A stretch of DNA of 64,000 nt from Leisingera aquaemixtae (GCF_019801145.1 NZ_JAHVJQ010000005.1:186001-250000); one strand, 5' to 3'. Shown: positions 9,828 through 19,132, counted from the first letter of the stretch. Made by a program: numbers and translations. Notes: generated by a model not told the origin, from the letters alone.

Positions 9828-9843
9828 GGTGTCACGCGGCGCC

Positions 9844-10740
9844 TCAGAAGGCCAGGCTGCGCTCCATCGCCCGGCGGATGATGTCATAATCCTGGTCTTC
9901 GCCCAGCAGGAAGCCGTTCCGTGAAATCCTGCGCACGATCTCCTCATGCTCGGAGGACAGCATCACCCTGCGCATTGCTTCCAGCACATTCTCCGGCATG
10001 TCCGCCGAAGCCAGCCAGGGCTTGGTGACATTGTCGAAGGAGGCCAGCACCCGGATCGGCACCCCCTTGGCAACCAGCTTCTTGTAGGTGCTCTCTTTCA
10101 GCGCGCCGGCCGTGTACCGGCCTGCGCCGACCGCTTCCCCCACCAGGTCGTGGCGGCCGAGATAGGCGAACTCATGCAGGTCCGCACTGCTGATTCCAGC
10201 TTCCAGAAGGTATTCCTGCGCCAGGTAGCGCCCGATCGTCGACAGTTCATCCCCGAAGGCAAAGGTCAGCCCGGCCAGTTCCTCGACCGACTGCACGCTG
10301 CTGTCGTGGTGGACCACGATGACCCCCTTGAACCGCTTCTGGCCGTTCTTGGATTCCATCGCGATAATCCGGATGCCCGGGTTTTCCTTCATCACATGCA
10401 CATAGGAGGCGGGGCCGAAACGGGCGAAATCCACTTCGCCGCTGGCCAGCTGGCGGATGCCCTCCTCGTATTCCTTGGCGATCTTCAGCCGGATCGTCAC
10501 CGGCTCGCCCAGCTCCTCGCTCATCCGCCCGGACAGGTAAGAGAGGAACGGCTGGTATTGTTTGACCGTTGCGGTTGGTTTATCCGCCGCATAAGTTCCG
10601 AAAACCAGGTCCGTCCCTGCCAGGGCGGCACTGGGAAGCAATGCCGCAAGCCAGGCAGCCAGCAGCGCACCGGAAATTGCCGGCCGCAGCCGCTTCCGGA
10701 AAAGCTCAATGATACCAAAGGTGCACTCAAACAGTTTCAC
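9844..10740 (-). CDS. PhnD-like periplasmic substrate-binding protein
   Basis: Protein of about 299 residues of the phosphate/phosphite/phosphonate-binding (PhnD) superfamily. GTG at 10740 is preferred because AGGAGG lies eight bases upstream; an N-terminal hydrophobic segment ([20 protein letters not shown]) then acts as signal sequence. Fold markers are [36 protein letters not shown] and the ligand-lobe segment [21 protein letters not shown]. No ABC permease or ATPase gene is next to it. It is co-transcribed with a hybrid kinase, so it probably works as a sensory co-receptor rather than in transport. The ligand is unknown; a phosphorus compound is only a family-based guess. Confidence 0.85.
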   Translation of the reverse strand: MKLFECTFGIIELFRKRLRPAISGALLAAWLAALLPSAALAGTDLVFGTYAADKPTATVKQYQPFLSYLSGRMSEELGEPVTIRLKIAKEYEEGIRQLASGEVDFARFGPASYVHVMKENPGIRIIAMESKNGQKRFKGVIVVHHDSSVQSVEELAGLTFAFGDELSTIGRYLAQEYLLEAGISSADLHEFAYLGRHDLVGEAVGAGRYTAGALKESTYKKLVAKGVPIRVLASFDNVTKPWLASADMPENVLEAMRRVMLSSEHEEIVRRISRNGFLLGEDQDYDIIRRAMERSLAF

Positions 10741-10971
10741 GAGTCTAGCCTCCTGACTGACTTCGGCAGGCACGGCAGACACGCCGCACCCCTTGGTTAC
10801 ATGGCACATAGTTGAAAATACAATGTTAACGCACCTGCAATTCTCGGAAAAATTTTGCGGTTCTTTTATTCTTCGGCCTCTATATTAACCCTTCTGAAAG
10901 GTTTTCGTAATCTTTTAGGCAAATTCGCCATAAATTAAGACAAACACTCAGCTGGCCCGACAGGAACCACC
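10741..10971. promoter_or_regulatory. Divergent promoter region, PhnD-like/kinase operon versus YidC-PEP fusion gene
   Basis: About 230 bp, clearly AT-richer than its surroundings (AT-rich tracts at 10810-10945), between two divergent transcription units. This is the expected place for both promoters and for a site bound by a response regulator of the kinase. No specific operator could be picked by eye. AGGA at 10962-10965 is the likely ribosome-binding site of the gene starting at 10972. Confidence 0.4.
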
Positions 10972-13900
10972 GTGAAGACAACCCTATTGCATGCCCGGAC
11001 CGCCCGGTCCCTCCGCCGCTCAGCACAACTCCTTGTGCTCACGCCGCTATTTGCGGTCCTCCCGGTTGCGGCGCTGGCCATCCCATCTCCAGAACTTGTC
11101 ATCGGCTCGGTCTCTTCACTGTCGCAGGTCCTGGCCGTTGGTATTGCCATGATTTCCGGCCTGGGCGCTGTCATTGCGGCGAAACTGGGTTTTACCCCTA
11201 AGCCGGGCAACACGCCGCGCCGCTACCCGGTCAAGCTGATATCCGTGCTGGTCCTGGCGGCCATGGCACTGGCGGCCGGGAACTATTGGCAGTATTCCTC
11301 GCATGCGCAGGCTGAGCTGGCAAGGCTGCAGGCCACTTTGACGCGGCCGGCGCAGTTTGACGGCACCACCATCAAGGACGCGTCGCTCAAGGAGACCAGC
11401 TTCTCCAAGCAGGAGGACCATCCGCTGGCGATGAGCACGGCGGACGCGGCGGCGGCGCTGGAGGACGGCTCCACCCTGTTCTACGACATCCGCGAAACCG
11501 GCGAGAATGCCATGGGCACCCTGCCCGGCGCCACCCATATCCGTTTCCCGGACTTCGTCCAGAGCCAGCCGGTGCAGCCCGGCCAGAAGGTCGTTCTGTT
11601 CTGCCACAACGGCAACCGCAGCTCGGAAACCTGCGCCAAGCTGGCGGCAATGGGCATCGACTGCAGCTTCATCGCCGGCGGCATCGAGAAATGGATCGTC
11701 GAGGGGCGCGAGTTCTCCGACAAGGACGTGCAATCCCTCTCCGACCTGCGCGCGATCCCGGAATACCCGGGCAAGGACGTGCTGCTCAGCACCGCCGACT
11801 TCGAAGCGCTGCTGACCACCGAGGACCTGCAGATCGTCGACACCCGCTATCCCGGCGACTTTGAAACCGGCCACCTGCCCGGCGCGATCAACATCCCGAT
11901 CCGCAAGATGACCACCGCGGACCTGATGGCGCGCATCGCGGAGCTGGACCCGAACAAGCCCACCATCGCCGCCTGCTACGACCGCCGCAGCTGCTTCATG
12001 AGCCAGGTGCTGGGGCTGGAGCTGTCGCAGCAGGGCATCGACTTCCGCGGCCGTTACACTCTGCCGTGGGAATACTTCGTCGCGCCCAAGCCGAAACCGC
12101 ATGTGCAGGCCTGGCTGGCAGATCAGCAAACCGGCCTCTGGGACAAGGCGATCTCGGCGCTGGCCACAGCGCTGCTGTGGGTGCATGAGCGCAGCCATAT
12201 CCTGCTGGGCCTGCTGGCGCTGTCCATCGCGACCCGCATCCTGGTGCTGCCGGTGGCGCTGAAATCCGAACGCGACCAGATCGTCACCGCCGAAACCGCG
12301 GATGAAATGAAGGCTCTGAAGGAGAAACTGGTCCACGACCCGGTGCGCAAGGCGCGCGCGGTGCAGGCGTTCTACAAGGACAAGGGCCTGACCCCGATGA
12401 AGAACCTCACCGCGCTCTTGTTCCTGCCGGTGATGATGCTGGGCGTTTCCGCCGCGCAGGAGGCCAGCGCCAGCCTGCAGACCCCGTTCCTGTGGATGGC
12501 CGACCTCGGCCTGCCCGACCCGCTGTTCATCATGCCGGTGCTGTTCTGCGCGCTCGCCGCTGTCTACCTCTTGTGGGCCGTGGCCAAGACACCGCGCCAG
12601 AAAACCCTGTGGATGGTGCTGGGCATGCCTGCGCTCTTTGCCATGGTGTTCAGCCTGTCGGGCGCCGCCAATACCTATCTCTGCTTCAGTCTGACGCTCC
12701 TGCTGGTGCAGCGCGCCTATGTCACCGGCATGCACCGCCAGCTGGGCGAAGCCATCGCCTTGCGCGCCCACAAGCGCCGCCTTGCCAAGCTGCCGCGCGG
12801 CGTGATCCCGATGGGCTACACCGAGGAGCTGGAGCATGCCGGCAACAAGGCCCTGCGCCTGTCGATCCTGCGCAATGCCGGCCTGCCGGTGCCGGGTGGC
12901 GTGATCGTCCGCTCCGACGCAATCCACGATTACCGCGAAATGTCCGACGCTAAAAAGGACGCCTTTGCGGCACAGGTCTTTGCCCTTGCAGGCGGCAAGC
13001 CGGTTGCCGTGCGCTCCTCCGCCAGCAACGAGGACGGCCACGACCAAAGCTTTGCTGGCGTCTTTGAATCGGTGCTCGACGTGACTGCAGAGACCATGCG
13101 CGCCGCGCTGGATGAAGTTGTGACCAGCTTCTCCTCGGAACGCGCCGCCAGCTACTCCGGCGAGGGCGACAGCACCGACCAGGGCAATATCGTGGTGCAG
13201 GAAATGGTGCAGGCGGAATACGCCGGCGTCCTCTTCACCCAGGACCCGATGGCCCCCGGCATGTGCATGATCGAATGGGTCGAGGGCTGCGGCGAGGATC
13301 TGGTGTCCGGCCGCGTCACCCCGACCTCCCTGCGCTTTGGCCGCTACACCGGCCTGCCCGCGTCCGAAGATCAGGACCAGACGCTGAACATGGCGCCGCT
13401 GCTGGCGCTTGGGAAACAAATCGAGGACACCTTCGGCTGCCCGCAGGACGTCGAATGGGCCTATGCAAACGGCCAGTTCCAAATCGTCCAAAGCCGCGAC
13501 ATCACCACCCTGAGCCTCGGCACCGAGCAGGAACAGGTCCGTCTGGGAGAATGGCGCGATCTGCTGGACCGCTATGCGGACGCGGACCCGGATCAGACCA
13601 TCCTGGAGCAGGACGAGATGTCCGAAGTCCTGCCCCGCCCCACCCCGCTCTCCTTCTCGCTGATGAGCGAGCTGTGGGCGCCGGGCGGCAGCGTTGACCT
13701 GGCCTGCCGCGAGCTGGGCGTGCCCTATGGCCTGCCCGAGGGGCGCGACGGCCATCTGGTGAACCTGTTCGGCAAGACCTACGTCGATGTGGCGCTGAAA
13801 CAGGGCATGACGCTCAAGCTCACCGCCGCCAAGGCCAAGCAGCTGCGCAAGCAGGCGCATCCGATGATCACCCGCTTCCGCAGCGACGTGATGCCTTCCT

Positions 13901-15006
13901 TGCGCGATAAGCTGGCGATCTGGCAGGCCGTGGATTACGCCGCGCTGCCCCAGGACAAGCTGCTGGAGGCGATCTCCACCCTCAAGGACATGTTCATCCG
14001 CGAGGTCTATCTGGAGGCCGAGAAGATCAACATCCTAGCAGGCTTCACCATGGGCGAGGCAGGTTCGGCGGCGGCCGGCGACCCGGCCCTGCGCGCGCAT
14101 CTCATGCACGCGGAACTGCCCAACGCGCCCTCCAGCCTGCTGGCTTCCTGCACCGGCAAGGATGCCCAGACGCGCGCCATGCAGCTGATGGGCCACCGCT
14201 CGATCTTCGACTACGAGCTGTCCTCGCCCCGCTACGCCGAGGCGCCGGCGCTGCTCCACTCCCTGCTCGACAGCGCGGTGGAGCCGATCGGCGCGGTGCC
14301 GGTCCCGGCCAACCTGCCGGATGAGCTGGACGATACCATCGGCATCGCCATCGCCTATCAGGACCTTAAGGAACAGGCCAAGCACGAAGCCCTGCGCGTC
14401 GTCGCCGAACTGCGCCGCGCCCTGCTGGCGCTTGGGAAAACCAGCGGGCTGGATGATCTGGTGTTCAGCCTGACCTTCGCGGAGGTGCTGGACAGCAACT
14501 GGTCCAACCCGGCCCCCCTGCGCGACCTGGCTGAGGCGCGGGCAGAGAAGGAAGCGCTGCGCAAGAAATCCGCACCGACAGATGTCACCCTCACCCTGCG
14601 CGACTGCGAGCTGTTGTCGCTCGGCGCCCAGGCCCAGGCGGGCGACGGCACCATGGGCGGCACCTGCGTCGCGGGCAGCGGCAGCGCCACCGCCCGGGTG
14701 TTCTGGATGGAGGACGACAGCTGCATCGACCCCGCTGCCTTTGCAGACTTCCAGGACGGCGACATCCTGGTCTGCCGCATGGTCAACCCGGCCTGGCTGC
14801 CCTACGTCCAGCGCTCTGGCGCGGTGCTTTCCGAGGTCGGCGGCTGGCTCAGCCACATGGCCATCGTCGCCCGCGAAAAGGACGTGCTGATGCTGGTCGC
14901 CTGCAAGGGCCTCGACAGCCTCGATCACGGCGAGCGGGTGACCATCAGCGAAGACGGCTCGATCCAGCCGCTGGAAGAAAAGGGCCTCAAGGTGGTTTCC
15001 GCCTGA
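10972..15006 (+). CDS. Membrane fusion: two rhodanese domains, YidC/Oxa1-like domain, PEP-synthase/PPDK-like domains
   Basis: One open frame of 1344 codons from GTG 10972. Residues ~15-105 hold three hydrophobic helices. Two rhodanese domains follow, with active-site loops FCHNGNRSSETC (about C211) and AACYDRRSCF (about C335). Residues ~405-590 match the YidC/Oxa1 core: ATRILVLPVALKSERDQI with the conserved Arg, then HDPVRKARAVQAFYKDKGL, then FLWMADLGLPDPLFIMPVL. From ~620 comes a PEP/pyruvate-binding ATP-grasp domain (NAGLPVPGGVIVRSDA, VAVRSSASNEDGHDQSFAG, IVVQEMVQAEYAGVLFTQDP), and near the end the PEP-utilising swivel domain with catalytic His in GGWLSHMAIVARE (about H1295). The family knowledge suggests phosphotransfer coupled to a membrane channel-like fold, but the actual reaction is unknown. 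A strong terminator follows. Confidence 0.85.
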   Translation: MKTTLLHARTARSLRRSAQLLVLTPLFAVLPVAALAIPSPELVIGSVSSLSQVLAVGIAMISGLGAVIAAKLGFTPKPGNTPRRYPVKLISVLVLAAMALAAGNYWQYSSHAQAELARLQATLTRPAQFDGTTIKDASLKETSFSKQEDHPLAMSTADAAAALEDGSTLFYDIRETGENAMGTLPGATHIRFPDFVQSQPVQPGQKVVLFCHNGNRSSETCAKLAAMGIDCSFIAGGIEKWIVEGREFSDKDVQSLSDLRAIPEYPGKDVLLSTADFEALLTTEDLQIVDTRYPGDFETGHLPGAINIPIRKMTTADLMARIAELDPNKPTIAACYDRRSCFMSQVLGLELSQQGIDFRGRYTLPWEYFVAPKPKPHVQAWLADQQTGLWDKAISALATALLWVHERSHILLGLLALSIATRILVLPVALKSERDQIVTAETADEMKALKEKLVHDPVRKARAVQAFYKDKGLTPMKNLTALLFLPVMMLGVSAAQEASASLQTPFLWMADLGLPDPLFIMPVLFCALAAVYLLWAVAKTPRQKTLWMVLGMPALFAMVFSLSGAANTYLCFSLTLLLVQRAYVTGMHRQLGEAIALRAHKRRLAKLPRGVIPMGYTEELEHAGNKALRLSILRNAGLPVPGGVIVRSDAIHDYREMSDAKKDAFAAQVFALAGGKPVAVRSSASNEDGHDQSFAGVFESVLDVTAETMRAALDEVVTSFSSERAASYSGEGDSTDQGNIVVQEMVQAEYAGVLFTQDPMAPGMCMIEWVEGCGEDLVSGRVTPTSLRFGRYTGLPASEDQDQTLNMAPLLALGKQIEDTFGCPQDVEWAYANGQFQIVQSRDITTLSLGTEQEQVRLGEWRDLLDRYADADPDQTILEQDEMSEVLPRPTPLSFSLMSELWAPGGSVDLACRELGVPYGLPEGRDGHLVNLFGKTYVDVALKQGMTLKLTAAKAKQLRKQAHPMITRFRSDVMPSLRDKLAIWQAVDYAALPQDKLLEAISTLKDMFIREVYLEAEKINILAGFTMGEAGSAAAGDPALRAHLMHAELPNAPSSLLASCTGKDAQTRAMQLMGHRSIFDYELSSPRYAEAPALLHSLLDSAVEPIGAVPVPANLPDELDDTIGIAIAYQDLKEQAKHEALRVVAELRRALLALGKTSGLDDLVFSLTFAEVLDSNWSNPAPLRDLAEARAEKEALRKKSAPTDVTLTLRDCELLSLGAQAQAGDGTMGGTCVAGSGSATARVFWMEDDSCIDPAAFADFQDGDILVCRMVNPAWLPYVQRSGAVLSEVGGWLSHMAIVAREKDVLMLVACKGLDSLDHGERVTISEDGSIQPLEEKGLKVVSA

Positions 15007-15024
15007 TCCACCCGGACAAGTTAG

Positions 15025-15058
15025 AAAAGCCCGCAACGACTGGTTGCGGGCTTTTTTT
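15025..15058 (+). terminator. Intrinsic terminator after the YidC-PEP fusion gene
   Basis: Nine-bp perfect stem GCCCGCAAC / GTTGCGGGC (15029-15037 and 15043-15051) with a GACTG loop, followed by seven T residues. It ends the long gene and isolates the ParDE unit. Confidence 0.95.
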
Positions 15059-15103
15059 ACGTAGGGTGGGCGATTCCGCCCACCATTCCGCTCCTCTTGC
15101 AAG

Positions 15104-15122
15104 TATGGCAAAGATTGCCATA
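15104..15122. promoter_or_regulatory. Palindromic operator upstream of parDE
   Basis: Perfect inverted repeat TATGGCAA-AGA-TTGCCATA, 28 bp before the parD ATG. ParD-type RHH proteins autorepress through such sites, so this is the likely ParD/ParDE operator. Confidence 0.65.
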
Positions 15123-15149
15123 TCCTGTTCCAGCGAAAGGAGCCTGCCA

Positions 15150-15386
15150 ATGGCCACAATGAACGTCTCCCTGCCGGACCAGATGAAAACTTGGGTCGAG
15201 GAACAGGCCCGCGCCGGCACCTATGCCAATTCCAGCGACTATGTCCGCGATCTGATCCGCCGCGACCAGGCCCGCGCCGCCGCCATAGCAGAACTGCAAT
15301 CCGCCATCGACGCTGGCCTCGCCAGCGGCCCGGCGGAGGCGCTGAGCGCCGAAGATTTCAAGGCCGCCATGCGCCGCAATGGCTGA
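15150..15386 (+). CDS. parD: ParD-type antitoxin (ribbon-helix-helix)
   Basis: Small protein of 78 residues. ATG 15150 is preceded by AAGGAG. The N-terminal strand-helix-helix reads MATMNVSLPDQMKTWVEEQA, then GTYANSSDYVRDLIRRDQ, the classic ParD RHH DNA-binding fold. The acidic C-terminal tail (GPAEALSAEDFKAAMRRNG) is the toxin-wrapping part. It overlaps the parE start by 8 bp, as usual for ParDE, and would neutralise ParE and repress the operon through the palindrome at 15104-15122. On this replicon it probably supports stable maintenance. Confidence 0.92.
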   Translation: MATMNVSLPDQMKTWVEEQARAGTYANSSDYVRDLIRRDQARAAAIAELQSAIDAGLASGPAEALSAEDFKAAMRRNG

Positions 15387-15681
15387 GCCGCGCTGGCGGA
15401 TCCGCCCCGCCGCCCGCACCGACCTTGCCGCTATCTGGCGCTATGGCAGGGACACCTGGGGCGAAACACAGGCCGATGCCTATACCGACAGCCTGTTTGC
15501 CCTCTTCGACCTGCTGGCAGATTTCCCCGAAATGGCCCGCGAACGGGATGAGTTCACTCCGCCGGTCCGCATCCACCCCACAGGCGCGCATCTGGTGATC
15601 TACCGCCTGCAGAACGGCCGCCCAGAGATCATCCGCATCCTGCACGCCCGCCAGGACCTGATGGCTTTCCTCTCGGAATAA
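15379..15681 (+). CDS. parE: ParE-type toxin (RelE/ParE superfamily)
   Basis: Protein of 100 residues with the RelE/ParE core: MAEPRWRIRPAARTDLAAIWRYG at the N-terminus, a helical hairpin, then VRIHPTGAHLVIYRLQNGRPEIIRILHARQD, the canonical C-terminal strands. ParE toxins inhibit DNA gyrase. The start overlaps the parD end by 8 bp. No sign of inactivation is visible. Gyrase as target is family inference, since some members act otherwise. Confidence 0.92.
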   Translation: MAEPRWRIRPAARTDLAAIWRYGRDTWGETQADAYTDSLFALFDLLADFPEMARERDEFTPPVRIHPTGAHLVIYRLQNGRPEIIRILHARQDLMAFLSE

Positions 15682-15730
15682 CACCCGTTCCGTCCTTGCC
15701 ATTTTCCGCACATCTGCTCTGATACGGCGC

Positions 15731-16642
15731 ATGGACCCGCATCTCGACCCCAGGAAAACCGCCCGGCTGATCCAGCACCTCAAGGACCGGATGGAGGAAC
15801 TCCCGCCCAAGCTCAAGGCGGCGGCGAAATACGTGATCGACAACCCCGGCGACTTCGGCCTCGATACCGTGCGCACTTCGGCTGAGAAAACCGGCATCAG
15901 CGCCAACGGCTTTGTCCGCCTTGCCCAGCACCTGGGCTATGACACGTTTGAGGCCTTCCGCGCCCCCTTCCGCGCCGCCCTGACCACTGCGCATGAGGCA
16001 GACCTCGGCCAGGACTGGCTTGACCGGATGCAGGACGAAGGCCCCGCAGGCGCACTGCAGGCCGCCGCCGCGCGCAACCAGCTCAACATCACCTCGCGCT
16101 CTTTGCGGCTGATGACGGCAGAGCGCACCCAGGCCATCGTGGACACCCTCACCGCCGCCCGCCGCAGCTATGTCACCGCCACCCGGTCGTCTTATGCGCT
16201 GGCCTATTACTTCCACTACGTCGGCCGCATGGCGCTGCCGGCGCTGGAGCTGGTCCCCCGCCACATGGGTGCGGCGCTTGACGACCTCGTGGACATTGGC
16301 CCCGAGGACTGCCTGATCGCCATCACCTTCGCCCCCTACTCCGCCGGCACCATTCAGGCGCTGCGGCTGGCAGGCGAACGCGGCGCATCGGTGATCCTGA
16401 TCTCCGACAGCGAGGTCATCGCCCCCGGCATCCGCACCGACCACGTGCTGGCCGTGGCCGCCAACTCGCTGCACCCGTTCGGCGCCATCGGCGGCGCCAT
16501 GGCAGTGCTGGAATGCCTGCTCACCCATCTGATCGGCGCCGGCGGCGAGGACGCCCGGCGCCGGATTGAGGCCTATGACGCCCTGCGCCAGGACAGCGGC
16601 GCCTATTGGAGCGGCCCGAAACTGCCGCGGATTGGGCGGTAG
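15731..16642 (+). CDS. MurR/RpiR-family transcriptional regulator
   Basis: Regulator of 303 residues. The N-terminal HTH_6 domain includes PPKLKAAAKYVIDNPGDFG and VRTSAEKTGISANGFVRLAQHLGY. A C-terminal SIS sugar-phosphate-binding domain includes ATRSSYALAYYFHYVGRMAL, LIAITFAPYSAGTIQALRLA and GASVILISDSEVIAPG. RpiR proteins sense phosphosugars and control carbohydrate genes, but no sugar operon is adjacent. The ligand and targets are therefore open. It stands alone between parDE and the LysE-type exporter in the same direction. Confidence 0.9.
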   Translation: MDPHLDPRKTARLIQHLKDRMEELPPKLKAAAKYVIDNPGDFGLDTVRTSAEKTGISANGFVRLAQHLGYDTFEAFRAPFRAALTTAHEADLGQDWLDRMQDEGPAGALQAAAARNQLNITSRSLRLMTAERTQAIVDTLTAARRSYVTATRSSYALAYYFHYVGRMALPALELVPRHMGAALDDLVDIGPEDCLIAITFAPYSAGTIQALRLAGERGASVILISDSEVIAPGIRTDHVLAVAANSLHPFGAIGGAMAVLECLLTHLIGAGGEDARRRIEAYDALRQDSGAYWSGPKLPRIGR

Positions 16643-16725
16643 CTCCCCGGCAGCCGCTTGAAAAAGAGTTGCAAGCCTCCATGTCCGCGAGTCTTATGCC
16701 TGCTCAACAGGCGGAGGGCATTCCC

Positions 16726-17340
16726 ATGGAATTGACGATGGCACTGGCGCTTGCGGGCGCAACAGCGGTTCTGGTTGCGGTTCCGGGGCCGAATGTGGCG
16801 CTGATCATCGCCAATACGCTGGCCCGCGGCTTCCGCCTTGGGGCGGTCACCGTGCTTGGCACCACCGCGGGCGTGGCCCTGCAGCTTGCCGCGGTGGTTC
16901 TGGGTCTTGCCGCGGTGCTGGAATTCGCCGCCTCCGCCTTCCTTTGGCTGAAATGGGCCGGCGTCGCCTATCTGCTCTATCTCGGCGTGCACTCCTGGCG
17001 GCAGGGCGTTGCCGGCATGGAAGAGGCCAAGGCCAGCCGCAAACCGCGCCGCACCATCTTCTGGCAAGGCCTGCTGCTGGCCCTGATCAACCCGAAAACC
17101 CTGCTGTTCAACGCCGCCTTCCTGCCGCAGTTCATTGCGCCCGGCGCCGGATCAGCGGCCCTGCTCACCGCAGCGGCGATCTACCTGGCAGTGATTTTCG
17201 CAGGCGACATGATCTGGGCGGCCTCCGCGCAATCCGCCCGGCCCGCAATCCTGAGGCTCGGCCGCCTGCGCCACCGCCTGACCGGCGCGCTGTTCATCAC
17301 CTCCGGCCTCGGCCTGGCACTGGCCCGCACAGACCGCTAA
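16726..17340 (+). CDS. LysE/RhtB-family amino-acid exporter
   Basis: Membrane protein of 204 residues with about six hydrophobic helices. ATG 16726 is chosen for its upstream GGAGG and because it places the family motif ALAGATAVLVAVPGPNVALI at the N-terminus. FWQGLLLALINPKTLLFNAAFLPQF is the second signature of LysE/RhtB exporters. These proteins export amino acids or their analogues such as homoserine and threonine at the inner membrane. The substrate cannot be assigned; a link to the lysine-catabolic genes 12 kb away would be speculation. Confidence 0.9.
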   Translation: MELTMALALAGATAVLVAVPGPNVALIIANTLARGFRLGAVTVLGTTAGVALQLAAVVLGLAAVLEFAASAFLWLKWAGVAYLLYLGVHSWRQGVAGMEEAKASRKPRRTIFWQGLLLALINPKTLLFNAAFLPQFIAPGAGSAALLTAAAIYLAVIFAGDMIWAASAQSARPAILRLGRLRHRLTGALFITSGLGLALARTDR

Positions 17341-17354
17341 GGCAGCCCCTGCGC

Positions 17355-17789
17355 TCAGACATCGCCGTCAATGAACGGGTTCTGCGCCTCATACGCGTCC
17401 CGCGTTGTCCGCTGGTGATCCCCTTCCAGCCGCACCGCCGCCATTGCCCGGTCGGCATAGATCTCCGACCTGAGCGGCCAGCCCAGGGCAGCATCAAACA
17501 GCCCCGGCATCAGGTCGTAGGGCGCGCCGTCCTCATCCACATCCCGCATCCACAGGTGCGAGCCGCAAGTCGCGCAGAACGCGCGCTCGGCAAAGGCGGT
17601 GGATTGATACCGCACCGCCGGCCCCTCAACCGTCACCGCTTCCGCAGCCGCCTCGAAACACAGGAAAAGCCCGCCGGTCCAGCGCTGGCACATGCGGCAA
17701 TGGCAGGCCCCGGCGCGCGGATCATGCGCCCCTTCAACACGGATTTTCACAGCGCCGCACAGGCAGCGGCCTTCCAGAACATCACTCAT
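17355..17789 (-). CDS. GFA-family (CENP-V/glutathione-dependent formaldehyde-activating fold) protein
   Basis: Small zinc protein of 144 residues, ATG 17789 with GGAGG upstream. The zinc-ligand cysteines are in GRCLCGAVKIRV, ACHCRMCQRWTGG and AFCATCGSHLW, the characteristic GFA/CENP-V pattern. Founding members were described as S-hydroxymethylglutathione synthases, but most homologues have no proven activity, so a function in thiol or aldehyde handling is only possible. It is convergent with the exporter and lies downstream of the nucleotide-sugar dehydrogenase. Confidence 0.9.
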   Translation of the reverse strand: MSDVLEGRCLCGAVKIRVEGAHDPRAGACHCRMCQRWTGGLFLCFEAAAEAVTVEGPAVRYQSTAFAERAFCATCGSHLWMRDVDEDGAPYDLMPGLFDAALGWPLRSEIYADRAMAAVRLEGDHQRTTRDAYEAQNPFIDGDV

Positions 17790-17857
17790 CACAGACCTCC
17801 TCGCCGTCACCGGCAAGGATACAGCAATCCGGAACAAAGCGGGAGATCGCGCCCGGA

Positions 17858-19132
17858 TCAGAGCCGCAGGTCCGCCTCCTCCGGCGCCAGCACGTATTTC
17901 AGGTCATAGACCAGCGCACCCTCGGACCCCAGGGCCCGGACCGCTTCTGCCCCCATCGCGCGGAATTCGGAATGCGCCACCGCCAGCACCACCCCGGCAT
18001 AGGCCCCCTGCCCCGGCTCCGGCACCAGCGAAATGCCGTATTCTTCCTGCGCCTCTTCCGGGTCGGCATGGGGATCGTGCACATCCACCACCGCGCCGTA
18101 TTCCTCCAGGCTGCGCACCACGTCGATCACCCGCGTATTACGCAGGTCCGGGCAGTTCTCCTTGAACGTCAGCCCCATTACCAGCACCCGCGCGCCGGCC
18201 ACCGGCAGGCCGCGCTTCAGCATCGCCTTGACCATCTCGCCCGCAGCATAGGCGCCCATGCCGTCGTTCAGACGGCGGCCCGCCAGCAGGATCTCCGGGT
18301 GATAGCCCAGCTGCTCCGCCTTGTGCGTCAGGTAATAGGGGTCCACGCCGATGCAGTGCCCGCCCACCAGACCGGGGCGGAACGGCAGGAAATTCCACTT
18401 GGTGCCCGCCGCTTCCAGCACCGCCTGGGTATCAATCCCCATCCGGTTGAAGATCTTGGCCAGCTCATTCACCAGCGCAATGTTGATATCCCGCTGGCTG
18501 TTCTCGATCACCTTGGCCGCCTCGGCGACCCTTATGCTCGCTGCTTTGTGAGTGCCGGCCGCCACCACCTCGCGGTACAGCGCATCAACCCGCTCCGCCA
18601 CTTCCGGCGTCGAGCCTGAGGTGACCTTGACGATATCCTTCAGCCTGCGCGCCTTGTCGCCGGGGTTGATCCGCTCCGGGCTGTAACCCGCAAAGAAATC
18701 CCGGTTGAAGGCCAGGCCGGAGCGCGCCTCCAGCACCGGCACGCAGTCTTCCTCGGTGGCGCCGGGATAGACGGTGGATTCATAGATCACCAGATCGCCG
18801 GGTTTCAGCACCCCGCCCACAATCGCCGAGGCCGCCAAGAGCGGGCTCAGGTCCGGGCGGTGGCTGGCATCCACCGGCGTCGGCACGGTGACGATGTAGA
18901 TGGAGCAGTCCGCAATCTTCGCCGGGTCGGAGGTAAAGCGCAGGAACTCCGCCGCGGCCAGTTCCTCCGGCTCCAGCTCCCGGGTGCGGTCCTCGCCCTT
19001 GCGCAGTTCGGCAATGCGCGAGGGATCAATGTCAAACCCCACGACCTCCCGCTGCTGCCCGAACGCCGCCGCCAGCGGCAGCCCCACATAGCCGAGGCCA
19101 ATGACACAGATCTTGTCTTGCGCGCCGCTCAT
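17858..19132 (-). CDS. tviB: UDP-N-acetylhexosamine 6-dehydrogenase-like nucleotide-sugar dehydrogenase
   Basis: Enzyme of 424 residues in the UDP-glucose/GDP-mannose dehydrogenase family, closest in motif to the TviB/WbpO branch. The N-terminal NAD fold is [19 protein letters not shown], middle-domain markers are [10 protein letters not shown] and [27 protein letters not shown], the catalytic cysteine is in [12 protein letters not shown] (about C260), and the C-terminal UDP-binding domain begins [21 protein letters not shown]. It oxidises a UDP-HexNAc to the uronic acid for polysaccharide synthesis. No glycosyltransferases are nearby in the window, so it may be an orphan. The exact sugar is inferred from family resemblance. 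Confidence 0.85.
   Translation of the reverse strand: MSGAQDKICVIGLGYVGLPLAAAFGQQREVVGFDIDPSRIAELRKGEDRTRELEPEELAAAEFLRFTSDPAKIADCSIYIVTVPTPVDASHRPDLSPLLAASAIVGGVLKPGDLVIYESTVYPGATEEDCVPVLEARSGLAFNRDFFAGYSPERINPGDKARRLKDIVKVTSGSTPEVAERVDALYREVVAAGTHKAASIRVAEAAKVIENSQRDINIALVNELAKIFNRMGIDTQAVLEAAGTKWNFLPFRPGLVGGHCIGVDPYYLTHKAEQLGYHPEILLAGRRLNDGMGAYAAGEMVKAMLKRGLPVAGARVLVMGLTFKENCPDLRNTRVIDVVRSLEEYGAVVDVHDPHADPEEAQEEYGISLVPEPGQGAYAGVVLAVAHSEFRAMGAEAVRALGSEGALVYDLKYVLAPEEADLRL

Noticed and set aside
7296-9881. 861-codon plus-strand frame opposite the hybrid kinase
   Set aside because: No domain and an Arg/His-rich shadow composition; the minus frame carries HisKA, HATPase and two receivers.
11116-13860. 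914-codon minus-strand frame opposite the YidC-PEP fusion
   Set aside because: Composition is His/Gln/Arg-rich with no motif, and the plus strand has four recognisable domains.
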